Counted from the first letter of the stretch, positions 19,788 to 29,162 are shown. The stretch is 64,000 bases of DNA from Planctomycetaceae bacterium (GCA_016125265.1 WGMC01000030.1:1-64000), one strand, 5' to 3'. Translations and numbers: made by a program. Notes: generated from the sequence alone by a model not told the origin.

Positions 19788-20180
19788 TCAGGGCCGCGCG
19801 CGGACCCACTGGGGGCTGAACGGGTAGCGCAGGAGTTCGCCCTTCGAGGCGTGCCATGCTCCGAACAGCGTCAACAGGACGTGGGTCAGCCCCACGAGGG
19901 GCGCCAGCACGAATCCGATCAACACGAGCACCAGCGCTGCGGCGACCAACCCGGCGATGGTGATCGTGATCTGGAAGTTCAGCACCTCGCGGGCGTGCAC
20001 CTCGATCTCCGGGTCCGTTTTGCCCTTCGTGAGCCAGACCACGAGCGGCGCCAGCACGTTGCCAAAGGGCAGGACGTAGGTCAGCAGGCCCGACAGATGG
20101 ATCAGGACCGGCCACGTGCGGTCGTAGTTGGTGGAGTCGAGCCGCTCCGTGCGGTGCAGGGCGCTGAGGATCGCTGCCAT
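19788..20180 (-). CDS. DUF4870 domain membrane protein
   Basis: This 130-residue protein has the DUF4870 layout. A first hydrophobic segment is IHLSGLLTYVLPFGNVLAPL, then LVVWLTKGKTDPEIEVHARE with the charged loop typical of the family, then VLNFQITITIAGLVAAALVL and a last membrane stretch before a short C-terminus. ATG 20180 starts it. It lies just downstream of the agmatinase-family gene on the same strand and could share its transcript. No function is established for this family. Confidence 0.88.
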   Translation of the reverse strand: MAAILSALHRTERLDSTNYDRTWPVLIHLSGLLTYVLPFGNVLAPLVVWLTKGKTDPEIEVHAREVLNFQITITIAGLVAAALVLVLIGFVLAPLVGLTHVLLTLFGAWHASKGELLRYPFSPQWVRARP

Positions 20181-20212
20181 GCCCGGTCCTTGGGAGTCCG
20201 GCGGGTCCTCTT

Positions 20213-21292
20213 TCACTTGCGGGTCGCCAGCGCGCAGCCGATCAGCCGGTAGAGGAGCCGGGCGCCCACGTTGGCGTCCCAACTGTCGTGCTCGCCGAGC
20301 CCGTCTGGGCCGTCGCCCGGTTCGCCCGGCGAGACCTCGACCAGGTCGAGCCCCACGACCCGTCGGCCGCTCTTGGCGAGCTCGACGAGGAACGCCATGG
20401 CGTCGTGCCACGAGAGGCCCCCGGGGACCGGTGTCCCGGTGTTCGGGCACAGCACGGGGTCCAGGCCGTCCACGTCGAAGCTGATGTAGACCTCCCGCGG
20501 CAGGTGCGCGACGGTGCGCCGGATCAGGGCCGCGCGGCGGCCTTCGAGGCCCGCCTCGGCCCACTCGTCGTCCCACAGGGCCACGATGCGGCCCTCGCTG
20601 GCGCGCTGGTACTCGACCTCCTCCTCGGAGATGTCCCGCAGGCCGACCTGCACCAGGCGCCCGATGCCGTCGATGCGGTCCATGGCGTTGCGCAGGATCG
20701 AGGCGTGGGACCAGGTGAAGCCCTCGTAGGCGTGCCGCAGGTCCGCGTGGGCGTCGAAGTGCAGGATCCCGAGGCCCGGGTGGCGCCGGGCGAGCGCCTC
20801 CATGGCGCCGAAGGGCACGGAGTGGTCGCCGCCGAGCACCACCGGCAACGCGCCCTGGCCCAGGCTGGACTCGACCGACTCGCGCACGGCCCTGTTCAGT
20901 TCGTCGCCGGCCCGATTGACGGCGGCGAGGTCCGCGGCGAGCTCGGCGTTGCCCTCGATGCGGCCACCGGCGTCGATCACGGGCCGAGCCCGCGGGTACG
21001 CTTTTCCCTGCAGCTCCCCGAAGACCGGCGCCTCGGGCAGGAGCGCGATGCCCGCCTCGTAGGGCCGCCCGAAGTAGCGGTCGTAGAGGTCGACCTGGTG
21101 GCTGGCCCGCAGGACCGCCTTGGGACCCCGTGCGGTGCCCGGCCGGTACGAGGTGGTGGCGTCGAAGGGCACACCCAAGACGTGCACCTGGGCCGCCTCC
21201 GGGGGCACGGAGAGGCCGAACAGGCCGCTGTCCGGGTCGGCGGCCGCACCGGCGTCGAAGGAGGGGGGCAGGAAATCGGGGCGTTGGCTCAT
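20213..21292 (-). CDS. Agmatinase/arginase-family ureohydrolase
   Basis: This 359-residue binuclear manganese enzyme shows all three metal-binding signatures: VVLGGDHSVPFG near 150, LHFDAHADLRHAYEG near 175, and YISFDVDGLDP near 260. The N-terminal VHVLGVPFDATTSYRPGTAR is also typical of SpeB-like proteins. Members hydrolyse agmatine, guanidinobutyrate or related guanidino compounds to urea and an amine. It is longer than usual (about 300), with extra residues at the N-terminus and around 90-130. The neighbouring DUF4870 gene gives no pathway clue. Agmatinase is the most likely activity, but guanidino-acid specificity is possible. Confidence 0.88.
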   Translation of the reverse strand: MSQRPDFLPPSFDAGAAADPDSGLFGLSVPPEAAQVHVLGVPFDATTSYRPGTARGPKAVLRASHQVDLYDRYFGRPYEAGIALLPEAPVFGELQGKAYPRARPVIDAGGRIEGNAELAADLAAVNRAGDELNRAVRESVESSLGQGALPVVLGGDHSVPFGAMEALARRHPGLGILHFDAHADLRHAYEGFTWSHASILRNAMDRIDGIGRLVQVGLRDISEEEVEYQRASEGRIVALWDDEWAEAGLEGRRAALIRRTVAHLPREVYISFDVDGLDPVLCPNTGTPVPGGLSWHDAMAFLVELAKSGRRVVGLDLVEVSPGEPGDGPDGLGEHDSWDANVGARLLYRLIGCALATRK

Positions 21293-21352
21293 GGGCGTGG
21301 GGGTCCTTAGGCCCCCATTAGACCGCAGCCCAGGTCCCGAGGTTTCGCCAAG

Positions 21353-21973
21353 ATGCCCACGACGGGTGGCGTTGAGAGCCCGTCAGCCATGGACGAAGCC
21401 ACGGACGGTGCACTGCTTTTGGCCTGGAAGTCCGGGGACGTCCAGGCCTTTTCGGCCCTCGTGGGGCGCCACCGGTCCGCGCTCCTGGCCCACGCCCGAT
21501 CGCTGCTTGGCCGGGGTGGACCGGCCGAGGACGCGGTGCAGGAGACGCTTTTGAAGCTCGCCCACAAGCCGCCGAAGTTGCCGGCGGAGGCGAGCGGACC
21601 GGCGCTCTCGGGATGGCTGCACCAGGTGCTGCGTCGGGAGTGTCTCGACACGCGGCGGGGCGAAAAGCGCCGGCAGCGGCGCGAGCGGGAGGCGGCGCCC
21701 GACGAGGCGGTCGCGGGAGGTCAGGAACAGGTGGAAGCGACGGACACGAAGGAGGCGGTGGAGCGCGGCTTGGAGCTGCTCTCCCCGGACCAGCGGGAGG
21801 TGATCGCCCTGCGGCTTTTCGGGGAGAAGAGCTACGGGGAGATCGCCGCGATCACGGGGAAGAAGGTGGGGACCGTGGGTTGGTTGATCAGCGAGGGGCT
21901 AGCGCGCCTCGCCGACGAACTGGCCCACCTGTTGCCGGGGCAGAAATCCTCGGTGGGGGCAGAGGTGCGATGA
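21353..21973 (+). CDS. ECF-type sigma factor paired with a VWA membrane protein
   Basis: This 206-residue sigma-70-family protein has region 2 at about 25-95 (FSALVGRHRSALLAHARSLL, EDAVQETLLKLAHKPP, SGWLHQVLRRECLD) and region 4 at about 140-190 (LLSPDQREVIALRLFGEKSY, then AAITGKKVGTVGWLISEGLA). An acidic/arginine-rich linker separates them. It may start at ATG 21353 or at the in-frame ATG at 21389. The stop overlaps the next gene's ATG as ATGA. The partner carries an anti-sigma-like N-terminus, a TM segment and an exported VWA domain, so this pair probably senses something outside the cytoplasm. Confidence 0.9.
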   Translation: MPTTGGVESPSAMDEATDGALLLAWKSGDVQAFSALVGRHRSALLAHARSLLGRGGPAEDAVQETLLKLAHKPPKLPAEASGPALSGWLHQVLRRECLDTRRGEKRRQRREREAAPDEAVAGGQEQVEATDTKEAVERGLELLSPDQREVIALRLFGEKSYGEIAAITGKKVGTVGWLISEGLARLADELAHLLPGQKSSVGAEVR

Positions 21974-24723
21974 AGGATCAAGTCGGATTGACGGCGGAAG
22001 AACGGGCCGAACTGGTCGCGTGGATGCTCGGCGAGGCGGACGTGGAGGTCGCGGAGCGGGTGCAGTCTGCGCTGCTCCAGCAGCCGGCGTGGGCGGCGGA
22101 ACGGGAGCGGCTCGAGGGAGTGTTGGGTCTGCTGCAAACCGCGCGGCCCGCGGGAGGTGAGGCCGCGCCGGAGGCGCTGCTCCACGAAGCGCGGCTCGCG
22201 GCGAGCCGGCGGCGCGGTTGGCGGGTGCTGACGCGCCCCGGGCTGTTGTCGGCGGCGGCGAGTTTCGCGGTGCTGGCGGGCGTTTGGGCGACGGGCCTGT
22301 TCGATGGGCGCTTCGACGCGACGGCGCCGCTTGCAGAGAACGAGCGGGTTGCGGGTCTCGACCGGCTAGCCGCATCCTCGTCGGCCTTGGCCTCGGACAG
22401 CCAGTTGACTCAGGAGCAGCTCGTTCAGTTGCAGGCTCTCGGCTACTACGGCGGTTCCGCGCCAACGACGCCGAATAAGCTCGCGGATGGCCGGAACATC
22501 GTGCGTGGCGATGCGTTCGACGCACACGAAGAAGTCGCCGCCCACTTGCGTGAAAGCGTGAGAGATCTCGGTTACGTAGGCACGGGAGGCGGGAGTGGCG
22601 AACGCCACCGTCCGGAGACCAGGGAGGGATTCATCGCCACGGGGGATTCCGACTTCTTCCTCGGCCAAGGGCAGCGTGGACCCGCGAGAGGCAGCAAGCT
22701 CGCAAGCGCAGGAGACATCTCCCGTGGACCAGGCGATCCATCGCCGGAATCCGGCGTCTTCCATTTCGACATGGAGTTCGGCTTGGCCCCCGGTTCGCAA
22801 GGAGAGAATCTCACAGTGGGAGTGTTCGATAGCGGGCCCCCCCAACCTCCCCCGGGAACCCGCGCGGCGCACAACGATCCCGCGCTCCGCGGCGTCGGCG
22901 CGTGGAACCCGGGCGTCGGACCCCTGCCCAAGGAAGTCCCGTCGAATGACGGGGCGGTCCGACCCGCGGCTCCGTTCCAGAATCCCGAAGCTGTGCCGAT
23001 GTCGCGTGCGCCGCTCAACCAGAGGCGTGTGGTCACCGCCACGACCGAATCGGCTCCCGTGGAGCACTTCGATCTTGGACTGCCCGAGGTGCGCGTCGAG
23101 GACCTGCTGCTGCGCTGCCGGCCCATGGTGGGCGAAACTGCCGACCAGTACTTTCTGCGGTCGTTCGGTGTGCGGCCCTTCGAGTATGCGGCGACGAAGC
23201 CGCTCGCCACGTTTGCGGCCAGCGTCGATACGGCGAGTTACACCCACTCGCGGGCCTACTTGGACCGCGGCCAGTTGCCGCCGGCGGATCTTGTGCGCAC
23301 CGAAGCGTTCGTGAACGCGTTCCGGCGCGAGTACGCCGATGCGGCGCCAGAGAAGGGCACCTTCGCCTTGCACTTGGAGCTCGCGCCCTCGCCCTTCGGC
23401 GATGTCCAGCGCGCGCCTTGGCTCTTGCGCGCCGCCGCGGTCGCGCGCCACGTGGCCCGGGAAGAGCGCAAACCCCTCGCGTTGACCTTCGCGGTGGACG
23501 TGTCGGGTTCGATGGCGCCGCCCAACCGCCTCGCGCTCGTGAAGTCGTCGCTCGAGCTCCTGGTGTCCCAGTTGGACAGCCACGACCGGGTGGCGATCGT
23601 CGCGTACTCGAACGACGCCAAGATCGTGCTGCCGATGACTCCCGCGTCGAACACACAAGTGGTGCTCGCCGCGATCCGCGGCCTCGAGTCCGGCGGCAGT
23701 ACGAACCTGGACGGAGGTGTGTTCCTCGCGTTCCAACACGCGGCCGAGCGCTTGGATCCGGAGTTGCACAGCCGCGTCGTGCTGCTCTCCGATGGCGTGG
23801 GCAACGTGGGTGCCACGACGCGGAAAGAGATCCTGGCGCGTGTCGAAACGGAGCGCAAGAAGGGCATCTACTTGAACACCATCGGCGTCGGCATGGGCGA
23901 CCAGAACGACGCGCTGCTCGACGAACTGGCGCGCACCGGCGACGGTGTGGCGAGTTACGTCGACGATGCGGCGGAAGCGCGGCGCGCCTTCGTGGAGGAC
24001 CTCGTCGGCACCTTCGAAACGGTGGCCCGCGACGTGAAGTTGCAGATGGAGTTCGACCCGAACCAGGTGGGCCGTTATCGCCTGCTCGGGTACGAGAGCC
24101 GCGCCCTCGCGGACCGCGCCTTCCGCGACGACACCGTCGACGGCGGCGAGGTCAACGCCGGGCACACGGTGGTTGCGCTGTTCGAGCTGGAGGACGTGCG
24201 CCTCGGCGACGGCGCGCCGCTCGCCACCCTGCGCCTCGTGCACAAACCGCCCTTCGGCGCGCCGGGGGACGAGCGCTCGATGGAACAGGCGCTGGCGATC
24301 TCGGGCCGCGAAGCCCTGGGAAACCACCGCTCGGCATCGCCGGCGTTCCGCCTGTCCGCCGCCGCGGCGCAGGCCGCGGAGATGCTGCGCGGGAGTTACC
24401 ACCGGGCGGGCGCACAAACGGCGCCGCTGCTGGCGGAACTGCGCGCCGCCGCGCGGGACCTTTCGCCCATGGGGCCCCTCGGCGCGGAGCGCGCGGCGGA
24501 GCCCAGCCACCTGGCGGACCGCCTGGAAGCCCTCGCGCCCCAGTTGGACCTGCGCGTTGCCCGCCCCGACGGCGTGGCGCGCCTCGAGGCGGACCTGCGT
24601 TTTGCCCACTTCGAGTTGGCGCTCGAGCGCGAGACCCCCGGGAGCCCGGATCCCAAGCGCGTGGCGAAGCTCGAGGCGCGTGTGGCCGCCCTGGAGGCGG
24701 AACTGCTCGAGCGTTCGCGGTAG
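21970..24723 (+). CDS. Membrane protein with anti-sigma-like N-terminus and exported von Willebrand factor A domain
   Basis: This is a 917-residue protein. Residues 8-75 resemble the cytoplasmic helical part of planctomycetal anti-sigma factors (LTAEERAELVAWMLGEADVE). A transmembrane segment lies at about 92-112 (LLSAAASFAVLAGVWATGLF). A long glycine- and proline-rich exported linker follows. Around 405-500 is the N-terminal VWA-associated region (SYTHSRAYLDRGQLPPADLV), then a VWA domain at 505-690 with a MIDAS motif (FAVDVSGSM, GGSTNLDGG), then a DUF3520-like end as in YfbK proteins. YfbK is usually much shorter, so the N-terminal 380 residues are an addition. The ATGA overlap with the sigma gene argues that it controls that sigma factor. 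Confidence 0.85.
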   Translation: MKDQVGLTAEERAELVAWMLGEADVEVAERVQSALLQQPAWAAERERLEGVLGLLQTARPAGGEAAPEALLHEARLAASRRRGWRVLTRPGLLSAAASFAVLAGVWATGLFDGRFDATAPLAENERVAGLDRLAASSSALASDSQLTQEQLVQLQALGYYGGSAPTTPNKLADGRNIVRGDAFDAHEEVAAHLRESVRDLGYVGTGGGSGERHRPETREGFIATGDSDFFLGQGQRGPARGSKLASAGDISRGPGDPSPESGVFHFDMEFGLAPGSQGENLTVGVFDSGPPQPPPGTRAAHNDPALRGVGAWNPGVGPLPKEVPSNDGAVRPAAPFQNPEAVPMSRAPLNQRRVVTATTESAPVEHFDLGLPEVRVEDLLLRCRPMVGETADQYFLRSFGVRPFEYAATKPLATFAASVDTASYTHSRAYLDRGQLPPADLVRTEAFVNAFRREYADAAPEKGTFALHLELAPSPFGDVQRAPWLLRAAAVARHVAREERKPLALTFAVDVSGSMAPPNRLALVKSSLELLVSQLDSHDRVAIVAYSNDAKIVLPMTPASNTQVVLAAIRGLESGGSTNLDGGVFLAFQHAAERLDPELHSRVVLLSDGVGNVGATTRKEILARVETERKKGIYLNTIGVGMGDQNDALLDELARTGDGVASYVDDAAEARRAFVEDLVGTFETVARDVKLQMEFDPNQVGRYRLLGYESRALADRAFRDDTVDGGEVNAGHTVVALFELEDVRLGDGAPLATLRLVHKPPFGAPGDERSMEQALAISGREALGNHRSASPAFRLSAAAAQAAEMLRGSYHRAGAQTAPLLAELRAAARDLSPMGPLGAERAAEPSHLADRLEALAPQLDLRVARPDGVARLEADLRFAHFELALERETPGSPDPKRVAKLEARVAALEAELLERSR

Positions 24724-24736
24724 GCTCTGGGCGCCG

Positions 24737-25123
24737 ATGGAAATCTACCGACCCGCTCTGCTCCTCGGGGCCCTCTACGGCGGCACGGCCGTCGCGCTGG
24801 GCGCCGTGGGAAGCCACGTCCTCGCCAGCAGCATCAGGGACGAAGAGCTCGTGAATGCGTGGGACGTGGGCGTGCGCTACCAGGCCTGGCACGCGCTCGC
24901 GCTGCTGGCCCTCGCTGCCCTGGGACCAAAACTTGCGAGCGGCGCGGCGACGTGGGGATTCGGACTCGGGGTGCTTTTGTTCTCGGGCTCGCTCTACGGC
25001 CTGGCCTTGGGATGGCTGTCGGGCGCGCTAGGCCTCATCACGCCGATCGGCGGACTGATCCTGACGGCGGGTTGGATCGCGCTGTTCGTCCGGGCGCTTC
25101 AACTGCCCGCGGGGAGATCATGA
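24737..25123 (+). CDS. DUF423 small membrane protein
   Basis: This 128-residue protein has four predicted transmembrane helices. The family signature is plain: LGALYGGTAVALGAVGSHVL near the start, WDVGVRYQAWHALALLALAA, a middle segment with LLFSGSLYGLALGW, and ITPIGGLILTAGWIALF at the end. The Gly-Ser-His and Tyr-His residues are typical of DUF423. Its stop overlaps the next start as ATGA. The function of the family is unknown. Confidence 0.92.
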   Translation: MEIYRPALLLGALYGGTAVALGAVGSHVLASSIRDEELVNAWDVGVRYQAWHALALLALAALGPKLASGAATWGFGLGVLLFSGSLYGLALGWLSGALGLITPIGGLILTAGWIALFVRALQLPAGRS

Positions 25124-25647
25124 AACCCGCGGTGCTGGCCCTGCTGCTGCTGGCGGCATGCAAGACGCTGCCCGACGAGCCCGCGCCCAACGAATGGCCG
25201 TCGTTCGAAAGCGCGTCCATGGGCGAGATGACCAACGTGCACCGGGTCGGGGATCTTTGGATCGGCGGCCTGCCGGCGCGCGGCGACCTCGAGCTGGCGG
25301 CTCGGCGCGGACTGAAACAAGTCCTCGACGTGCGCCCCGCGCACCAGACGCCGCTCGAGGATCTGCCCGCCGCCGCCAGCGCGCAGGGCCTCGATTACGT
25401 GAGTCTGGCCTTCGATCCCGAGCACCCGGACCCCGTCGTCGTGGAGCGCGCCCTGGCGGAGATGCGCCGCCCGGGCGCCAAGCTCATTTTCTGCAACGAC
25501 GGCGGCGGCGCGGCGCTGATCCTCGCGGTGCACCGGGTGCGCGAGCAGGGCGTGCCGCTCGAAGAAGCGCTCAGCGAGGCGCGCCGGTTGGGCATGAAAC
25601 CCGGTGCTCCCGAGGACTTCGTGCGCCGCGCGGCGGCGGCACCGTAG
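25120..25647 (+). CDS. Lipoprotein with a DUF442/dual-specificity-phosphatase fold, probably inactive
   Basis: This 175-residue protein starts with a lipoprotein signal (AVLALLLLAACKTLPDEP, lipobox L-A-A-C). The rest follows the DUF442 phosphatase-like pattern: VHRVGDLWIGGLPARGDLEL, a VLDVRP strand, and a cysteine loop reading KLIFCNDGGGAALILAV. Active members have H-C-x5-R; here the His is Phe and the Arg position is Gly, so catalysis is doubtful although the Cys remains. GGGGAG precedes the ATG. It is coupled to the DUF423 gene by an ATGA overlap. A binding role in the envelope is possible. Confidence 0.8.
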   Translation: MKPAVLALLLLAACKTLPDEPAPNEWPSFESASMGEMTNVHRVGDLWIGGLPARGDLELAARRGLKQVLDVRPAHQTPLEDLPAAASAQGLDYVSLAFDPEHPDPVVVERALAEMRRPGAKLIFCNDGGGAALILAVHRVREQGVPLEEALSEARRLGMKPGAPEDFVRRAAAAP

Positions 25648-25648
25648 G

Positions 25649-27502
25649 TCACGGAATCGCGATCACGTCGGGCGACGTTTCAAGGCCGTAGAGCCGCTGG
25701 ACGAGTTCCGCGCGGTGGGCGCGCACGGCGGCCTGATTCAAGTAACCCTTGTCCGTGATCTCGCCCGCGTCCAAGGACGGCGGCTCGGCGAGCAGCAACA
25801 CGGCGGCGATGCGTTCGGAGTTGCGCTCCCGATCGCGGTTGAAGTTCGCGAGGGAGCGCGCGAGCGCGGCCCGCACGCCCGCGTGGTCCAGGCGTTCCAC
25901 GGGCGTCGCCGTTGCCCCCAGTTCGGCGGTGAGCGCACCCACGGCGTTCCAATCGGGCACACCCAGGAGGCGCACGTCGTCTTGGTCCTGCCCGCACACG
26001 ACCGCATCGGCCAGCAGGCCCCCCGAGCCCGCGATCGCCTCCACACGCAACTTTCCGACGTTGACCCACGAGCCACTCGAGAGTTTGAAATCCTCGGCCA
26101 CACGGCCGTCGAAGACCACACCCTTCGAGGGGTCGTTCGGATCCGCGAGCAGGCCCGCGTCGCCGATGCAGTAGTAGCCCTCGTCGTCGAACGCGGCCGC
26201 GCTGAGTTCCGGTTGACGCCAATACCCCGGCGTGACGTTGGGCCCCTTCACGCGCAGTTCGAGTTTGGCCCCGGCGGGCACCATCTTGAGCTCCACACCG
26301 GGCACCGGCAGACCGATCACACCGGCACGCGGGATCGCGAAGTGCACACTCGTGACCAGCGGACTGGTTTCGGTCGAACCCCATGCGCTGACGAGCGGCA
26401 AGGTGGTGCCGAGCTCCCGTCGGAAGAGCGCTTCGAGCCGCTGCCACAGATCCTGGGACAGGGCCGCGCCCGCATAAAAAACCAGCTCCAGGCGCTCCAC
26501 GAAGCGGCGCGCGAGATCGCGATCGGCCTCCAGCAGCGGCAGCAGCAAACCAAACCCCCGGGGCACGTTGAAGTAGAGCGTCGGCGGCATCGAACGCAGG
26601 TTTTCCGCCGTGGGTCCGATCAGCGCGGGCGCGGGTTTGCCGCCGTCGATGTAGAGCGCGCCGCCGTTCGCGAGCACCATGTGGAAGTTGTGGTTGCCGC
26701 CGAACGTGTGGCTCCACGGCAGCCAATCCACGACCAGCGGCGGGCGCTCCTTCAGGAACGGCCAGACCTGCGCGATGGCCGCCTGGTTCGAACACACCAT
26801 GCGCTGCGTGTTGATCACGGCCTTGGGCACACCGGTCGAGCCCGAGGTGAACAGGAACTTGGCGATGGAGTCGGGGCCCGTGCTCGCAAAACGCGCTTCG
26901 ACGGCCGCGTTCGTGCCGCCGTGTTGCAGCCACTCACCGAGACGCGCGGCGCGCGGGCCCGCTCCGCGTGATGGTCCCGCCCCGCGCGAGACGAGCAGCT
27001 CCGCGTCCGCGGGCACGGCCGAAAGTGCCCGTGTGTACGTGTCCCCGTCGTCGGCGAACACCAGGCCCGGCGTCACTAGATCGAGGCAATGGCGCAGCTT
27101 GGCGAGGTCCCGCGCCACCAGACTGTAGGCCGGCGAGATCGGAGCCGCGGGCACACCGACCTGCATGGCGGCCAGCATCAGGAGCGCCCCCTCGACCGAG
27201 TTGTCGGACAGGATCACGAGCGGGCGTTCGGGCGAGAGGTCGCGCTCGAGCAGCCGCGCCGAGAGGCCATCCACCGCCGCGCGCACTTGGCCGTACGTCA
27301 GTTCGAACCAGGCGCCCTCCCGCCGCTCCGCCAGGAACACCGCGTTGGGGTGACGGGTCGCGCCGTCCCGCAGCCAGACGCCCACCTGCCGCACGTGGGG
27401 CTCGGGCGCCGCGGGGCTCGACAGGAGGAGCGAACCGTCGTCGCGGCGTTCGAGGCGCACGCGGGGCTCGGCGAAGTGCGGTGTGCCGTGGGGTCTCGTC
27501 AT
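25649..27502 (-). CDS. AMP-dependent acyl-CoA ligase, feruloyl-CoA-synthase-like
   Basis: This 617-residue enzyme of the acyl-adenylate family carries the phosphate-binding loop KFLFTSGSTGVPKAVINTQR near 225, the LPWSHTFGGNHNFHMVL segment, the adenine motif VSAWGSTETSPLV near 395, and YYCIGDAGLL with VFDGRVAEDFKLSSGSWVNV in the C-terminal subdomain. The WSHTFGGNHNF and DFKLSSG features fit feruloyl-CoA synthases, which activate hydroxycinnamates. ATG 27502 gives the usual length. No hydratase/lyase or vanillin dehydrogenase is beside it, so a phenylpropanoid role is unproven and another aromatic or fatty acid could be the substrate. Confidence 0.85.
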   Translation of the reverse strand: MTRPHGTPHFAEPRVRLERRDDGSLLLSSPAAPEPHVRQVGVWLRDGATRHPNAVFLAERREGAWFELTYGQVRAAVDGLSARLLERDLSPERPLVILSDNSVEGALLMLAAMQVGVPAAPISPAYSLVARDLAKLRHCLDLVTPGLVFADDGDTYTRALSAVPADAELLVSRGAGPSRGAGPRAARLGEWLQHGGTNAAVEARFASTGPDSIAKFLFTSGSTGVPKAVINTQRMVCSNQAAIAQVWPFLKERPPLVVDWLPWSHTFGGNHNFHMVLANGGALYIDGGKPAPALIGPTAENLRSMPPTLYFNVPRGFGLLLPLLEADRDLARRFVERLELVFYAGAALSQDLWQRLEALFRRELGTTLPLVSAWGSTETSPLVTSVHFAIPRAGVIGLPVPGVELKMVPAGAKLELRVKGPNVTPGYWRQPELSAAAFDDEGYYCIGDAGLLADPNDPSKGVVFDGRVAEDFKLSSGSWVNVGKLRVEAIAGSGGLLADAVVCGQDQDDVRLLGVPDWNAVGALTAELGATATPVERLDHAGVRAALARSLANFNRDRERNSERIAAVLLLAEPPSLDAGEITDKGYLNQAAVRAHRAELVQRLYGLETSPDVIAIP

Positions 27503-27604
27503 GGGGTCGCGGCCCGAGTATGCAAGCGGTGCCCCGTCTGGCCCAGGGGAACCGGCGCACCGGGAAACTGACGCCCTGGGCCGCGTGTCGGGCACAATTG
27601 CCGC

Positions 27605-29149
27605 GTGAGGTGGCAAGTGGCGTGGATCGCGGGGGCCCTCTTCGCGGGATGTTCGAAGGCGACGTCCGTGGATGTGGGCGACGCGGGGGGACCCGCGCCG
27701 ACCAGCGCCGCCGAGGCCCGGCGCATCTTCGACGCCCCACCGCGCGGCCAGGCGGACCACCTCGGCCACACCCTGACTGTGCCGTCCACGGGTTTCCGGC
27801 GGCCCGGCGAGCCCCTTTTCGCGGCCGGCGGCGGATTCCGCTGGGTCGAGACCAAGCTGCCCGAGGCGGACAACCAAAAACGCGACCCCGTGGAGCTGTT
27901 CGGGCTGGAACCCCGGCGCAAAGGGCGGGCCGGGGAGCGCGCGCTCCTTCGCCTGGCCTCGACCCAGCCCGCCGATCGATTTGGCTACGCCCTCGCGTTC
28001 GCGCCCGGCCTCCTCGGGCCCGCGGACCGCGCCGACCTCGCCGTGGGAGCGCCGCGCGGGCCGCAGGAGGCGGAGGCGACGGGTGCGGCGCGGCGCTACC
28101 TCGAGCGCGGCGCCGTGTACCTCTTCGCCGCGGGCGATTTCGACCGCGATCCGGACGGCGCGGCCCTGCGCTCGGACCGCGCCCGACTGGCCGTGCGCGG
28201 GGACCTGGACGGCGAACGGTTGGGAATGGCGCTCCTGGCGCCCGGGGATCTGGACGGGGACGGCGTCGCTGACCTGGTCGTGGGCGCGCCCGGGGGGCCG
28301 AGGGCCGCGGCGGATGGCGGCGGGCGCGTCCTGCTCCTCTCGGGGGCGCGTCTGCGCGGCATCGCGGCCCTCGGGGCGCGCGAGGTGGACCTGTCCGACG
28401 GGTTGCTGGGGGCGCGCGAGTTGGCCCGTGGAGCCCCGGGCGAGGGCCTGGGCATCGCGTTGGCGAGCCGACCCGGCGCACTTTTGGCCAGCGGTCTCGA
28501 GGCCCACTTCGACCCGGACCTGGATCGCTGGGTCGCGACGGCTGGCGAAGGCCGCGGGTTCGCGCTATGGCTCGATCTGGACCCGGCCGGTGAGGTTCGC
28601 AGCGCCCGTCGGCTGGCCGGTGGCGCTCCGCTCTCGCGTCTCGGCCAGAGCCTTGCGTTCTGGGACGCCGTTGACGGCCCGGTCGCCCTCGTGGGTGCGC
28701 CGTTCGAGCCCGCCGCGGACGGGCTGGAGGTGGGCGCCGTGTTCGCGTTCGGCGCGGACGGCGGGCTGCGTTGGCGCCTGGAGGGCGACCAGGAGCTCGC
28801 GCGGTTCGGCTTTGCATTGGCGGTGGTCGGGGACGGCGCGGCGGTTGCCGTCGGCGAGCCCGACGCGGGGGGCGCGGGACGGACCCTGGCCGAGGTGTCC
28901 GAGGCGGGGCCGGAGTTCCGGCGCGGACGGGTCCGGCTCTTCGCCCTCGGCGGCGAGGCGCCCGAACGGGCCCTGGCCGCGTGGGTCGGCGAGGGCCCGC
29001 GGGACCACTTGGGTTTTGCGCTGGCCGACGGCGGCGCCCTCTCCGGGGGCGAACCCGGTGTGCAGGTGCTGGCCGGCGCCCTCGCCTGGCCCTTCACGCC
29101 GGCCACCGAGCAGGGCCGCGTCTACCTGCTGCACGCCCCGCGCCCGTAG
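27605..29149 (+). CDS. FG-GAP repeat lipoprotein
   Basis: This 514-residue protein begins at GTG 27605 with a short lipoprotein-type signal (VAWIAGALFAGCSKATS, Cys near 16). FG-GAP-like repeats are spread along it: FGYALAFAPGLLG with ADLAVGAPRG, LGMALLAPGDLDGDG with ADLVVGAPGG, LGQSLAFWDAVDG with VALVGAPF, FGFALAVVGDG, and LGFALADGGALSGGEPG. The DGDGVAD loop is a calcium-binding type motif of integrin-like propellers. It is divergent from the ligase gene and immediately upstream of the SGNH gene. A surface-anchored propeller is the likely structure; the partner is unknown. Confidence 0.83.
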   Translation: MRWQVAWIAGALFAGCSKATSVDVGDAGGPAPTSAAEARRIFDAPPRGQADHLGHTLTVPSTGFRRPGEPLFAAGGGFRWVETKLPEADNQKRDPVELFGLEPRRKGRAGERALLRLASTQPADRFGYALAFAPGLLGPADRADLAVGAPRGPQEAEATGAARRYLERGAVYLFAAGDFDRDPDGAALRSDRARLAVRGDLDGERLGMALLAPGDLDGDGVADLVVGAPGGPRAAADGGGRVLLLSGARLRGIAALGAREVDLSDGLLGARELARGAPGEGLGIALASRPGALLASGLEAHFDPDLDRWVATAGEGRGFALWLDLDPAGEVRSARRLAGGAPLSRLGQSLAFWDAVDGPVALVGAPFEPAADGLEVGAVFAFGADGGLRWRLEGDQELARFGFALAVVGDGAAVAVGEPDAGGAGRTLAEVSEAGPEFRRGRVRLFALGGEAPERALAAWVGEGPRDHLGFALADGGALSGGEPGVQVLAGALAWPFTPATEQGRVYLLHAPRP

Positions 29150-29162
29150 GCTGCCGCCGTCC

